The notes under the pieces are model-generated. The model was not told where the DNA came from and ran no database searches. It saw only the letters and a program-made list of their open reading frames with translations. Of a stretch of DNA of 64,000 nucleotides, positions 27,101 through 34,834 are shown one piece after another (positions within the stretch are counted from its first letter, which is position 1; every line of letters begins with the position of its first letter). The DNA comes from Nostoc sp. CHAB 5836 (GTDB lineage Bacteria; Cyanobacteriota; Cyanobacteriia; Cyanobacteriales; Nostocaceae). The stretch lies in the NCBI RefSeq assembly GCF_020829445.1, contig NZ_JAIVFV010000008.1, positions 1 to 64,000 of the forward strand, given 5' to 3'. The translations under genes and the position numbers were made by a program.

Positions 27101-27717
27101 GGGTTGTTACCTTCAGCCGAGACGGTCATATGCTGGCTACTGGCTGCCATGACCAAACAGTAAGGCTATGGGATATCGGTAGCGGTCGTTGCTTGCAAAT
27201 TTTGGAGGGTCATACTGATTGGATGTGGTCAGTTGCCTTCAGTCCAGATAGCGGGACAGTGGCGAGTGGTAGTAGTGACCAAACAGTGAGGCTGTGGAAC
27301 GTCTGCACTGGTCAGTGTCTTGGAACTTTGCAAGAACATAGTAATTCCGTGTATTCTATCGCCTTCAGTCCAGATGGTGGTATCCTTGCAAGTGCCAGTG
27401 GAGACCAAACGGTTAAGCTGTGGGATGTCCGCACAAGGATGTGTATAAAAACTTTGTCAGGACATAGCAAGTTAGTATGGTCCGTTGCCTTTAGTCCCGA
27501 CGGTCATACCCTGGTTAGTAGTAGTGAAGATGAGACAATTAAGCTTTGGAATGTAAAAACTGGTGAGTGCCTCAAAAGTCTCAGAAGCTCTAGACCTTAT
27601 GAAGGTATGAATATTATTGATGTTGTAGGTATAACTGAGGGGACTATTACTAGTATGAAAGCTTTAGGTGCGATTGATATAAATACGACTAGTAGTACAC
27701 TTTCTAACCTGGAATAA
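24142..27717 (+). CDS. HTH / NB-ARC ATPase / 14 x WD40 STAND protein
   Basis: This 1191-residue protein is a STAND-class signalling NTPase. The first 90 residues include a helix-turn-helix-like region (TLEEMSARSGLHSTTISKVM). The NB-ARC domain starts near residue 100 (FYGRTEELTMLEEW) with Walker A ALLGIGGIGKTAL, Walker B CLVILDNVE, the sensor MLTSREKP and GNPLALKI. After a helical linker come 14 WD40 repeats of about 42 residues each (roughly 565-1150), enough for two seven-bladed propellers. In related proteins the propeller keeps the ATPase off until a ligand binds and the N-terminal domain passes on the signal. No known toxic effector is seen here. The ligand and output are unknown. It is a single gene, with a possible short repeat-derived piece (EKATPTPIEKTG) near residue 410. 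Confidence 0.9.
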   Translation: MTLQNWRRKRGVALTSKGLQKIKEAKHQSEAKENFGNRYTLEEMSARSGLHSTTISKVMNREGGVDKQTIEKLFSVFSLKTDKSDYLSSNTRLDWGEAIFNSVFYGRTEELTMLEEWILNEQCQLVALLGIGGIGKTALSVKFAQQAQDNFEYVIWRSLREAPPVKIILSNLIQFLSEEQETEANLPESFSERVSRLLYYLQNYRCLVILDNVESILRSGSRAGLYPEGYEEYGELLRRVGEATHQSCLMLTSREKPREVALLEGLALPVRSLALNGLKVAEGQEILKFKGLSAAEDEWKVMIERYAGNPLALKIVATTVQDIFDGNVSEFLQQDTSVFGDIRDILDQQFERLSDLEKDIMYWLAINRESVTLSELRDDLISSVAPAKLLEAVESLRRRSLIEKATPTPIEKTGSSFTLQPVVMEYMTSSLVESVCEEIVSENIDLLQGHALMKATAKEYIRDTQIRLIIKPVIDGLVHSLRSKKNIENQLTQILARLGEKSPLEPGYTGGNILNLLCHLETNLNGYNFSYLTVWQADLRNVNLHNVNFAHANLAKCAFAETLGGIHSVAFSPDGKFLATGDTNSEVRLYRVADGKQLLTYKGHTGFIWPISFSADGHFLASGSDDQTVKLWDAGTGQCLTTLRGHKGGIWSVAFNSQDTMLATGSEDSSVKVWDTSSGRCLKTFEAHSNRVTSVAFKPQGTMLASGSDDSSVKLWDISTGQCLQTLLGHNGGIRSVAFSPDGQTLASACHDQTVWLWNITTSQCFQILQGHGDCVNSVAFSSDGYTLVSGSDDRTVKLWEVSTGQCFNTLGGHGSRVSSVAFSPDNYTVVSGSEDQTVRLWDVSTGQCLKTLQGYVNGIWSVTFNPQGTVVASGSGDQKVRLWDVSTGQCLKTLPGHSNRVTSVTFNPQGTLLASGSEDFSVKLWDATTGQCLKTLRGHSNRITSVAFSPDGNMLASSCHDQTVKLWDVPTGQCLKTLQGHTHWVWVVTFSRDGHMLATGCHDQTVRLWDIGSGRCLQILEGHTDWMWSVAFSPDSGTVASGSSDQTVRLWNVCTGQCLGTLQEHSNSVYSIAFSPDGGILASASGDQTVKLWDVRTRMCIKTLSGHSKLVWSVAFSPDGHTLVSSSEDETIKLWNVKTGECLKSLRSSRPYEGMNIIDVVGITEGTITSMKALGAIDINTTSSTLSNLE
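25838..27585 (+). repeat. 126-base tandem coding repeats (WD40)
   Basis: Fourteen units of about 126 bases encode the WD40 blades, with conserved SVAFSPDG, LASGS-D-TVKLWD and TGQCLKTL. Neighbouring units are similar enough at DNA level (for example those near 26,640 and 26,760) for repeat shuffling by recombination. Confidence 0.9.
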
Positions 27718-28030
27718 GTTTAAATTATGATGCAAGTAACTGGTTATCATCATTCCACGACTCTTTTTTACAAACATATAGGCTGAGTCGATACCTTTGC
27801 CAAAATAAGAGCCTACAAAAATTTGGGCGAAAATGGCAAAAAGACTAATACATAGGCGTTTAGCTAACAAAGTAGCTTGGAGGCTCAAACCCTACCTACC
27901 CTTATAAGAGGGGGAGCACAGGGAATGCAGGGAGAGAAAAAAAGGGCTTATCTGAACCGTATTGCCTTATAGAACTGGAACCAAGCTTTCATTCGACCAT
28001 GAAACTGTTTTCTTCTATCCTTGCCAATAA
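27718..28030. other. Gene-free region between convergent genes
   Basis: The WD40 gene and the GDSL gene converge on this 313-base gap. No strong terminator hairpin or gene was found. Confidence 0.4.
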
Positions 28031-29002
28031 CTATTTGCGTTGCAGTAGCAAAACTGCTCCTAAAAAACCACAAGCCAAAATCCCGAATGCACCACAAGGT
28101 TCAGGGACAGAAGCAGGCTTCAGTGCTAAAAATGCTAATTCTCCGATTAGGCGATGACCAGCAGTTGTAGGATGAACTGGATCCCAAAATAAAAACTGAT
28201 CTGGATTACAGGCTACTGCTTGTGCAGGTAAATTCAAAGGTACTACCGATTTTTGTATGCAATAGTTAGTAGCATTCGTTAGACCGAATTCGCCTGGATC
28301 GGCGATCATCCTACTAAATAAGTTATTAACATTCAGGGGAATGATGTTGATATGAGGGTTTAGTTGCTGGTTCAAAAAACTGATAGTTGTATCTAAGCCA
28401 GAGTTATGTGCATCGGTTAACGTACTGAAGAAGCTGGGTATTTGACTGTTGAAGTTTGCAACCGGAAACTTTCCCAAATCTGGCAGGTTAACTACCATAA
28501 TATCTTGAGCGCCTACGTCAGCAAGTGATGTCACTGCCGTTGATATATTTGTGACTGCCTGATTAGGGTTAGGAACACCTCCCCCAAAGTAACTGAAGTA
28601 ATCATTAGCACCATTCCATAGGATGTAGAGGGCGTTGGGATTAGCAGACGAACTTGCTGCGGTAAAACTAGTAATTTGCTGCTGCAATCCGGGTAAACCA
28701 GGAACACTAATGTTATTGACTCCGGTGGTAGCCCCTCCATAGGCAAAGTTGGTGTCAGGATTGAAGGATAATCCTAAGTCTTGTGCCAAATATTCTACCC
28801 AAACCGGACCATTAGAAAAACGTCCATCAAAGTATGACGAACTTGGGGGAAAAGTTCTATTTGTGGCATTGAATGCATTTCCCGTATCAGAAAAGCTGTC
28901 ACCAAAGACATAAATGTCTTCATAATTCTGTGCCGCTAAAATTTTAAGCTGAAACATGAAAGACAACAGGAAAAATCCTGTCGTCAGAATTGTTTTTTTC
29001 AT
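28031..29002 (-). CDS. GDSL/SGNH esterase with PEP-CTERM anchor
   Basis: This 323-residue exported hydrolase has a signal peptide (MKKTILTTGFFLLSF), the block I nucleophile Ser in VFGDSFSDTGN, block III in LWNGANDYF and the catalytic Asp/His pair in FWDPVHPTTAGHRL. The C-terminus (VPEP, hydrophobic segment, then QRK) is a PEP-CTERM sorting signal, which marks it for processing by an exosortase and placement at the cell envelope or outside. It probably hydrolyses an ester in a lipid or polysaccharide. It lies 37 bases beyond the KAS III-like gene on the same strand and may be the last gene of that operon. Confidence 0.9.
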   Translation of the reverse strand: MKKTILTTGFFLLSFMFQLKILAAQNYEDIYVFGDSFSDTGNAFNATNRTFPPSSSYFDGRFSNGPVWVEYLAQDLGLSFNPDTNFAYGGATTGVNNISVPGLPGLQQQITSFTAASSSANPNALYILWNGANDYFSYFGGGVPNPNQAVTNISTAVTSLADVGAQDIMVVNLPDLGKFPVANFNSQIPSFFSTLTDAHNSGLDTTISFLNQQLNPHINIIPLNVNNLFSRMIADPGEFGLTNATNYCIQKSVVPLNLPAQAVACNPDQFLFWDPVHPTTAGHRLIGELAFLALKPASVPEPCGAFGILACGFLGAVLLLQRK

Positions 29003-29039
29003 TTAGGTATTAACTATGCTTTTAATCCTGGTGGATATC

Positions 29040-30179
29040 TTAGCAAGAAATGATACTTTGAGTTTCAGAATTTTTCACTATCGAATCAGGTTCATTGTCG
29101 GGAACAGAACCTAGCACCACATCGCCCCACCGGATTACGCTTGCGGAAGCAGAACTGGCTGCGCCAAAGCCATAGATCAAAACTAAGTCATTTTCGCGAA
29201 TTTTGCCTAACTGTGCGGCGTGGTACAAATTGGCTATGGTTAGTGCTGGCCCAATGTTTGCATACAGAGGGTAGACATTAATTGTGCGCTCTGGGTTAAT
29301 GCCCAATACACGCGTACAGAAGCTTGCAAACCAAGCAGTGGGAGTATTGAAAATAAAAAAGTCAATTTCTTTCAGGGTCACACCAGCAGCAGCAATAGCC
29401 CCCTGACAACAAGTAAGTAGTAGATCCGCAGCTGTTTCGCCGATCACTTTGTTCGTGCCCTTGGGCACCTGCATCCGAAACTGTTGATTGCCTTGTTCGT
29501 CCTCAGTAAGTTTGAAAGAGAATTGATCACACAAGATACTTGTATTAACTGTCTTTGTACCAAGAATGCCTTGGTTTGGTTTTAGTGAACTAACCAAGAA
29601 AGCTCCAGCGCCGTCGCTAAAAAACCATGAAAGAGTGTCGTCTTGATCAAAGAAGCGAGAGTAGGTACATGAGATCGCTACTAGCACATTACGGTGTATT
29701 CCTGCTTGTACTAAAGCACAAGCAGTTTGAAGGGCAATTAGGGTACTAGCACATGAAGCATCAAGATTCCATGCGCCACACTGTAGTCCCAGTTGACGAG
29801 CAAGGAAGGCGGCATTGCCAAATCCGATTTGTTCAGGTAAAAACGAGGCGACGAGTAGGAGATCTACATCTTTGGGAAAGACCTTTGCTGCTTCCAGGGC
29901 ATCCTTTGCTGCGCGATACTCTAGAGTCAGGGACGATTCAGTAGGAGCAAGTATCCATCGCTCAACTGTGCCACGAAAGGGATCTTTGAGATATGGCATC
30001 ATCTCTAACTCATACTCATTGCTGGGGGCGGAGTCAGAAAGGGAAAACAAGTTTGCCAAGCTTTTTTTCTCTACAGTTGCAAGCAAGTTTGGGTAGTTTT
30101 GTCTGTAGTAATCTTTTGTACATTTGATGCTGGGAAAGCTCAATGCGATCGAACGAATACCTACTGAGGGATACACCAT
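29040..30179 (-). CDS. KAS III-like ketosynthase without the usual catalytic His
   Basis: This 379-residue thiolase-fold enzyme is related to 3-oxoacyl-ACP synthase III. The active Cys is in NLDASCASTLIALQ and the C-terminal oxyanion region in YANIGPALTIAN, followed by VLIYGFGAASSASASVIRW. Where FabH has the His of its HQAN motif, this protein has FIFNTPTAWFASF, so the classical Cys-His-Asn triad seems to be Cys-Asn-Asn. This suggests acyl transfer without decarboxylation, or an altered condensation. The ATG at 30,179 is preferred over TTG at 30,185 because AAGAG lies at suitable spacing. It begins 14 bases after the stop of a thiamine-diphosphate enzyme gene, so the two likely work in one pathway. 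The product is unknown. Confidence 0.8.
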   Translation of the reverse strand: MVYPSVGIRSIALSFPSIKCTKDYYRQNYPNLLATVEKKSLANLFSLSDSAPSNEYELEMMPYLKDPFRGTVERWILAPTESSLTLEYRAAKDALEAAKVFPKDVDLLLVASFLPEQIGFGNAAFLARQLGLQCGAWNLDASCASTLIALQTACALVQAGIHRNVLVAISCTYSRFFDQDDTLSWFFSDGAGAFLVSSLKPNQGILGTKTVNTSILCDQFSFKLTEDEQGNQQFRMQVPKGTNKVIGETAADLLLTCCQGAIAAAGVTLKEIDFFIFNTPTAWFASFCTRVLGINPERTINVYPLYANIGPALTIANLYHAAQLGKIRENDLVLIYGFGAASSASASVIRWGDVVLGSVPDNEPDSIVKNSETQSIISC

Positions 30180-30192
30180 GTCCAATTTACTC

Positions 30193-31944
30193 TTAATAGT
30201 TCCTATTTACGCACGAAATCAAGTTACGAATACGATTTCCAATTGGCGCAGTTTGCGTAGAGTCAATGATTACATCAACAACGAACGGAGTATTTGAGGT
30301 AAGTGCTTTCTCTAGTGCTGGTTGAATGTCAGACTCGCTTTCAATGTGGATGCCATCAGCTCCCATGCTTTGGGCAATCTTAACAAAATCCGTCTGTGGA
30401 ATCTGTGCAGGCACACCCTTAAAGCCAAGTAAAACCATGCCCTGATCGCACATGTTGTAGTGCGAGTCGTTGAGTATAATCCAAATAGCAGGAATCTGGT
30501 GTTGCACAGCTGTACTTATCTCGTTATTCATGAGCATCGCACCATCCCCAACAATAGCAACAGCCTTACCATTTCTCGCCAGTGCCGCACCCACAACGCC
30601 CGTAACGAAATGCCCCATAGACCCGAAGCCAGTGCTGACCCGAAAGCGGCCTGGTTTAGTAAATCGCAGATGGTGAATTCCCCAGGCAAACGAGTTACCT
30701 GACTCAGCCATTACTACTGCACCGCTTCCTTCAACAATCACCTGTTGAATCGCATCCATAAGTACTTTGGGTCGCACTAAACCGCCTCTACATGGTTTGA
30801 TTAAATCAAGTTCAGGTCGAGGCACCGTTACCGCCGTTGAGCAACTATTACTTAGAGAAAAGTGCTTCAGCAGCTCTTTCATAAACACTTTTACGTCAGA
30901 CTGGATAGCAAACGTCTCAGCATATGGATATGCTGCTCCTGGCACATCTGGGTCGATGTCAATATGTAAAAATCCTCGCTGGGGAATCATGGTAGGGTTC
31001 CAGAACGACGTAAACTCCCCAAGGCGCGTTCCCAGAACCAAAGTATGCAAAGGGCAGTACTCCTCCATATATGTCAAAACAGACTTGTGTCCAGCAAAGC
31101 CCGTGACTCCTATAAATTGTGGATGATCTTCGGGAAAAATCCCCTTACCACGGGGCGAACACATTACCGCAGCCCCTGTTATTTGAGCAAGTTGGCGAAT
31201 CTCTCCAGCAGCATCGCGCGCACCGAAGCCAACCCAAATGGCAAAGGATCCTTCAGAGAGCAACCGGACACATTCGGCGATTGTTTCTTCACTTGCGGTT
31301 GCCAGACTCTGAGACTGAGTGACTCGTGGCAACGAAGTTTTTAGTGAACTTGTCTGGATATTTGTAGGAATACTTATATGAGCTACAAATCCTCCTGGTT
31401 GTGCCAGTCCGAGGGCAAGTCTTCGAGAAATCTCTGTGAGTTCATCGCTACATTCAACAGTAGTTGCGTAATGAAATATTTGCGCTGAAGTAACAATACT
31501 TGTGCAGGGCATAGTGTATGGGCTGGTTTCCTGGAAAGCCCAACGTCCCCTTTCTGGTGCTGAGGTTGAAGCTGACACGAAAATTACCTTAGCACCCTCC
31601 CAACGTGCAGCAAATAACCCTGTCAAAGCATTAGTGATCCCCGGCCCTGTAGTAGTGAATACCACAACCGGGCGATCGCTAGCAAAGTGCGCTTCAATGG
31701 CCGCAAAAGCTGCTCCAGCTTCGTGGCGAAAGTGTAGCACCTTGATGGAGCTTTGGTGTAACGCGGCCCACACTGGGGCGATCGCCCCTCCCGAAACACC
31801 AAAAGCATACTCCACTCCCATATCTCCCAGGATTTTTACCACTGCCTCTGCTACCGAAAAAGTTATAGGTAACTTGCTATCAAATAGCTGTTTAGTTGAG
31901 TTTAATTCTTCAGTGGTATTAGCTTGTGTATCCTGAAAATCCAT
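30193..31944 (-). CDS. Thiamine-diphosphate enzyme (acetolactate-synthase-like)
   Basis: This 583-residue protein has the three-domain layout of the ThDP-dependent pyruvate oxidase/acetolactate synthase family. The catalytic Glu lies in FRHEAGAAFAAIEAHF, the Gly-rich turn in TTTGPGITNALTG, and the C-terminal cofactor and metal site in AIVGDGAMLMNNEISTA followed by ILNDSHYNM. It is not an obvious housekeeping acetolactate synthase: no regulatory subunit is nearby and it is paired with a KAS III-like gene and an exported esterase. It may form a carbon-carbon bond by acyl or aldehyde transfer in a specialised metabolite pathway. The substrate is inferred from neither sequence nor context. Confidence 0.82.
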   Translation of the reverse strand: MDFQDTQANTTEELNSTKQLFDSKLPITFSVAEAVVKILGDMGVEYAFGVSGGAIAPVWAALHQSSIKVLHFRHEAGAAFAAIEAHFASDRPVVVFTTTGPGITNALTGLFAARWEGAKVIFVSASTSAPERGRWAFQETSPYTMPCTSIVTSAQIFHYATTVECSDELTEISRRLALGLAQPGGFVAHISIPTNIQTSSLKTSLPRVTQSQSLATASEETIAECVRLLSEGSFAIWVGFGARDAAGEIRQLAQITGAAVMCSPRGKGIFPEDHPQFIGVTGFAGHKSVLTYMEEYCPLHTLVLGTRLGEFTSFWNPTMIPQRGFLHIDIDPDVPGAAYPYAETFAIQSDVKVFMKELLKHFSLSNSCSTAVTVPRPELDLIKPCRGGLVRPKVLMDAIQQVIVEGSGAVVMAESGNSFAWGIHHLRFTKPGRFRVSTGFGSMGHFVTGVVGAALARNGKAVAIVGDGAMLMNNEISTAVQHQIPAIWIILNDSHYNMCDQGMVLLGFKGVPAQIPQTDFVKIAQSMGADGIHIESESDIQPALEKALTSNTPFVVDVIIDSTQTAPIGNRIRNLISCVNRNY

Positions 31945-32467
31945 AGAAAATATACTTAAGAATAAATAGCTCTATGGGATAATATCATCCCACAGCCGAA
32001 GTCGGTCAGCGTAAATATTTGTCGTTTAAATCAGGCAGCAAGCAGCTATGTTGAGGACAAGAGGCAAAAGGGTTTTAGCTTGCTTCATGATTAAGATAGT
32101 TTTAGTTTTGTTGTGGCAATCGACTTGCTTATCTTCACACAGTTTGGTCTTTCTTAAACTCTGCTTTGATGAATAAATGTTAAGAAAGTTTAAGAAGATG
32201 TTTTAAAAGTCCTCTTGTCGGTAACAAAACGTTTTAGATCCCCCTAAATCCTCCTTAAAAAGGGGGACTTTGATTCTTCCCCCCTTTTTAAGGGGGGCTA
32301 GGGGGGATCTAAAAGTGCCTAAAGTCACAGTAAAATACTTTTCAAACATCCTCCAAGAGTGGCAAATGCGGCGATCCCTGCGGCGGGCTGCGCCAACGCA
32401 GATGGGTTCATCCGTCTTTTGGTTTGTGAAAACTAAACAGAATCAATCAAAATAATGAGTATAAAAA
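31945..32467. other. Repeat-bearing gap upstream of divergent genes
   Basis: The ThDP operon and the HAD gene diverge here, so both promoters should lie in this 523-base gap. It contains the long palindrome at 32,232-32,315 and a short repeat with GCGATCCCTGCGGCGGGCTGC near 32,370-32,392. Confidence 0.5.
32232..32315. repeat. 84-base palindrome of C/G runs
   Basis: TTTTAGATCCCCCTAAATCC at the left pairs with GGGGGGATCTAAAA at the right; inside, TTAAAAAGGGGGAC pairs with CCCCCTTTTTAAGG. This is a common type of cyanobacterial intergenic palindrome. Confidence 0.8.
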
Positions 32468-33169
32468 ATGATTAACTTCCATCAGTATAAAACTTTAACG
32501 TTCGATTGTTACGGAACCTTAATCGATTGGGAGAACGGCATCTTAGGGGTACTAAAGCCGCTTCTGCTGGCACACAACACTAATTTGGATGAGAATCAAA
32601 TTCTAGAACTTTTTGCTGAATTGGAAGCAGAACTCGAAATTGGACATTATATCAAATATCGAGAAGTTTTGAAGGGAGTAGTCCAAAAATTTGGTGAACG
32701 ATTTGGCTTTGAGCCAACTGCTGGCGAACTCAATTCACTTGCTGATTCGATTCAGTATTGGCTGCCTTTCCCTGATACAGTTGAGGCACTTAGAGCTTTA
32801 AAGCAAAAGTTTCAGCTAGTAATTATCTCCAATGTCGATGACGATCTCTTTGCTTTCTCGGCAAAGCACTTGGAGGTGGAATTTGACCAGATAATCACAG
32901 CAGAACAGGCAAAAAGCTACAAACCCTCCTTAAACAACTTTAGACTGGCTATTGAGAGAATTAATTTACCGCTAGATCAGATATTACACGTTGCTGCTAG
33001 TGTATATCACGATATTGTTACAGCCAAATGTCTGGGACTATCAACAGTCTGGGTAAACCGTCGAGCAGACCAAGAAGGAGCAAATACCACAAAAAAAGCA
33101 GAAAGTCAATCTGATTTAGAAGTGCCGGATTTAAAGACTCTTGCTACTTTGAGTTTACCGAAACAATAG
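32468..33169 (+). CDS. Haloacid dehalogenase type II-like HAD hydrolase
   Basis: This 233-residue protein belongs to the HAD superfamily. Motif I with the nucleophile Asp is FDCYGTLIDW, motif II is IISNVDDD, motif III Lys is in KSYKPSLNNF, and motif IV acids are in VAASVYHDIVTAK. The order and the SNVDDD form resemble haloacid dehalogenase type II and related phosphatases. The true substrate may be a phosphate ester and not a haloacid. It is a lone plus-strand gene of normal length. Confidence 0.85.
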   Translation: MINFHQYKTLTFDCYGTLIDWENGILGVLKPLLLAHNTNLDENQILELFAELEAELEIGHYIKYREVLKGVVQKFGERFGFEPTAGELNSLADSIQYWLPFPDTVEALRALKQKFQLVIISNVDDDLFAFSAKHLEVEFDQIITAEQAKSYKPSLNNFRLAIERINLPLDQILHVAASVYHDIVTAKCLGLSTVWVNRRADQEGANTTKKAESQSDLEVPDLKTLATLSLPKQ

Positions 33170-33254
33170 TAAGCAATAAGTGCTGAGTGCCTAGAACTGT
33201 TTCGATGAGGCTCTGTTGTTACAAGTTTTCCGGTAGGCGTAAAGCTCAGTCACC

Positions 33255-33412
33255 GAGTACCGTGGGTTTAAATCCCCCGGTTCAAAAAATAAGCAAGTTT
33301 TGGGTCGGGGTCTAAATCCCCGGACGCTCTCTACGAGACGCTAAAAGCGAACGCAGACTCGCTACCGCTACGCTAACACAAAACTTAATTACGAATTACG
33401 AATTACGAATTA
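33255..33412. repeat. Dispersed repeat with GGTCGGGGTCTAAATCCCC
   Basis: The unit contains TTTAAATCCCCCGGTTCAA, AAGCAAGTTTTGGGTCGGGG and a tail of TACGAAT heptamers. A related unit in reverse orientation lies at 45,505-45,612. A GAGACGCTAAAAGCG-type short repeat sits inside this copy at about 33,330-33,375. Confidence 0.65.
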
Positions 33413-33417
33413 TTTAA

Positions 33418-34740
33418 GCGACTCGTGCGACTTTAGTCGCATTGGATATTTTTTAACTTCTTATTAGTTTTACGCCAACTACGCTAGTATACGTTTGGAG
33501 GTAAAAACGATGATTGTTTTTGAGTTTAAAGCTTATGGGAAGTCAGCCCAGCTAACAGCAGTTTCGGATGCAATTCGGACTGCAAAGTTCATTCGTAATA
33601 GCTGTATTCGCCTATGGATGGACGTTAAAGGTACAGGTAAAAACGATTTGCAGAAGTATTGTGCTGTACTGGCGGCTAATTTTCCTTTTGCTAATGAACT
33701 CAACTCAATGGCTCGTCAAGCTTCTGCTGAAAGAGCATGGTCTTCTATTTCTAGGTTTTATGACAACTGCAAAAATGGCATTTCTGGTAAGAAAGGATAT
33801 CCTCAATTCCAGAAAGATTGTCGTTCTGTTGAATACAAAACGTCAGGATGGAAGCTTGCAGATAATCGTAAATCCATAGCCTTTACCGATAAAAAAGGTA
33901 TTGGAAGGTTAAAACTTAAAGGTACTCGTGATTTGCACTTCTACCAAATTAACCAGATTAAACGGGTAAGATTGGTAAAACGTGCGGATGGTGTGTATGT
34001 TCAATTTTGCATTGATGTTGACCGTTTTGAAAACATAGAACCGACTGGTAAAACGGTGGGGTTAGATGTTGGCTTGAAGGAATATTACACCGACTCTGAA
34101 AGGAGAATGGTTGAAAATCCCAGGTTTCTTCGTATTGGTGAAAAAGTTCTCAAACGTTCACAACGTCGTGTTTATAGAAGGGTGAAAGGCTCAAAAAATA
34201 GGGGCAAGGCAAGACAGGTTTTAAGTAAGCGCCACCTCAAAATAAGTAGGCAACGTAAAGACCATGCTGTGAAATTAGCACGGTGCGTAGTTCAGTCTAA
34301 CGACTTGATAGCTTATGAAGATTTGAGGATTAAAAATCTGGTGAAAAATCATTGTTTAGCTAAGTCTATTAATGATGCATCTTGGTATCAGTTTCGTGTC
34401 TGGCTTGAATATTTTGGAAAAGTATTTAAACGTGTCACGGTTGCGGTTAACCCGCAATATACTAGCCTTGAATGCTCTAGTTGCGGTCAAGTTGTTAAAA
34501 AAACTCTATCTACCAGAACACACGTATGTTTATGTGGTTGTGTGATGGATAGAGACGAAAACGCAGCTAGAAATATCCTTAGTCGGGGATTGGGTACGGT
34601 AGGGCATACCGGAACCTTTGCACTTGATGCTCTTCCCCGCTTGGGGAGATGAAACCGCTACTCTTGTTGGTGAAAACCTGCACGAGCAAGTTATGTCTTA
34701 GATTCAAGAATCCCCGTCGCTTCAGCGCGGGGAGTGTCAA
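33418..34740 (+). mobile_element. TnpB-only IS200/IS605-family transposon
   Basis: The left end has the perfect small hairpin TGCGACT-TT-AGTCGCA at 33,426-33,441. The right end has AATCCCCGTC, a loop and GCGCGGGGAGTGTCAA ending at 34,740. The bases left of the element are TTATTTAA, giving a candidate target of TTTAA. There is no tnpA gene, so movement would need a TyrHUH transposase in trans. Confidence 0.8.
33510..34652 (+). CDS. tnpB: TnpB RNA-guided nuclease, intact
   Basis: This 380-residue TnpB appears complete. The N-terminal helical region (IRTAKFIRNSCIRLWMD) is followed by the RuvC-like nuclease, with the first Asp in VGLDVGLKEYYT, the Glu in IAYEDLRIKNL and the last Asp in CVMDRDENAARNIL. 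A zinc ribbon is formed by CSSCG and CLCGC. TnpB proteins cut DNA with a guide RNA made from the right end of the element, helping the transposon to be kept after excision. GGAGG lies eight bases before the ATG at 33,510; a TTG at 33,495 is less likely. No tnpA is present. The coding end runs into the presumed guide RNA. Confidence 0.92.
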   Translation: MIVFEFKAYGKSAQLTAVSDAIRTAKFIRNSCIRLWMDVKGTGKNDLQKYCAVLAANFPFANELNSMARQASAERAWSSISRFYDNCKNGISGKKGYPQFQKDCRSVEYKTSGWKLADNRKSIAFTDKKGIGRLKLKGTRDLHFYQINQIKRVRLVKRADGVYVQFCIDVDRFENIEPTGKTVGLDVGLKEYYTDSERRMVENPRFLRIGEKVLKRSQRRVYRRVKGSKNRGKARQVLSKRHLKISRQRKDHAVKLARCVVQSNDLIAYEDLRIKNLVKNHCLAKSINDASWYQFRVWLEYFGKVFKRVTVAVNPQYTSLECSSCGQVVKKTLSTRTHVCLCGCVMDRDENAARNILSRGLGTVGHTGTFALDALPRLGR

Positions 34741-34756
34741 TTTGACCCTCGTACCA
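34600..34756 (+). ncRNA. Probable TnpB guide RNA (omega RNA)
   Basis: In this family the guide RNA overlaps the 3' end of tnpB and the right-end hairpin, and its guide part lies just beyond the element. Here that would place the scaffold at about 34,600-34,740 and the guide from 34,741 (TTTGACCCTCG onward). The 5' limit is a guess; only the hairpin and position are seen. Confidence 0.5.
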
Positions 34757-34834
34757 ACGCTCTGGTTCTGGTTCACCAGGATCAGCACCCCGCCGATAAA
34801 ATTGTTCAATAAAACACTTTGATAGCCTAAAACG

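Noticed and set aside
33383-33412. ATTACGA tandem units considered as a CRISPR array
   Set aside because: Units are seven bases with no spacers; this is a simple heptamer tandem repeat.
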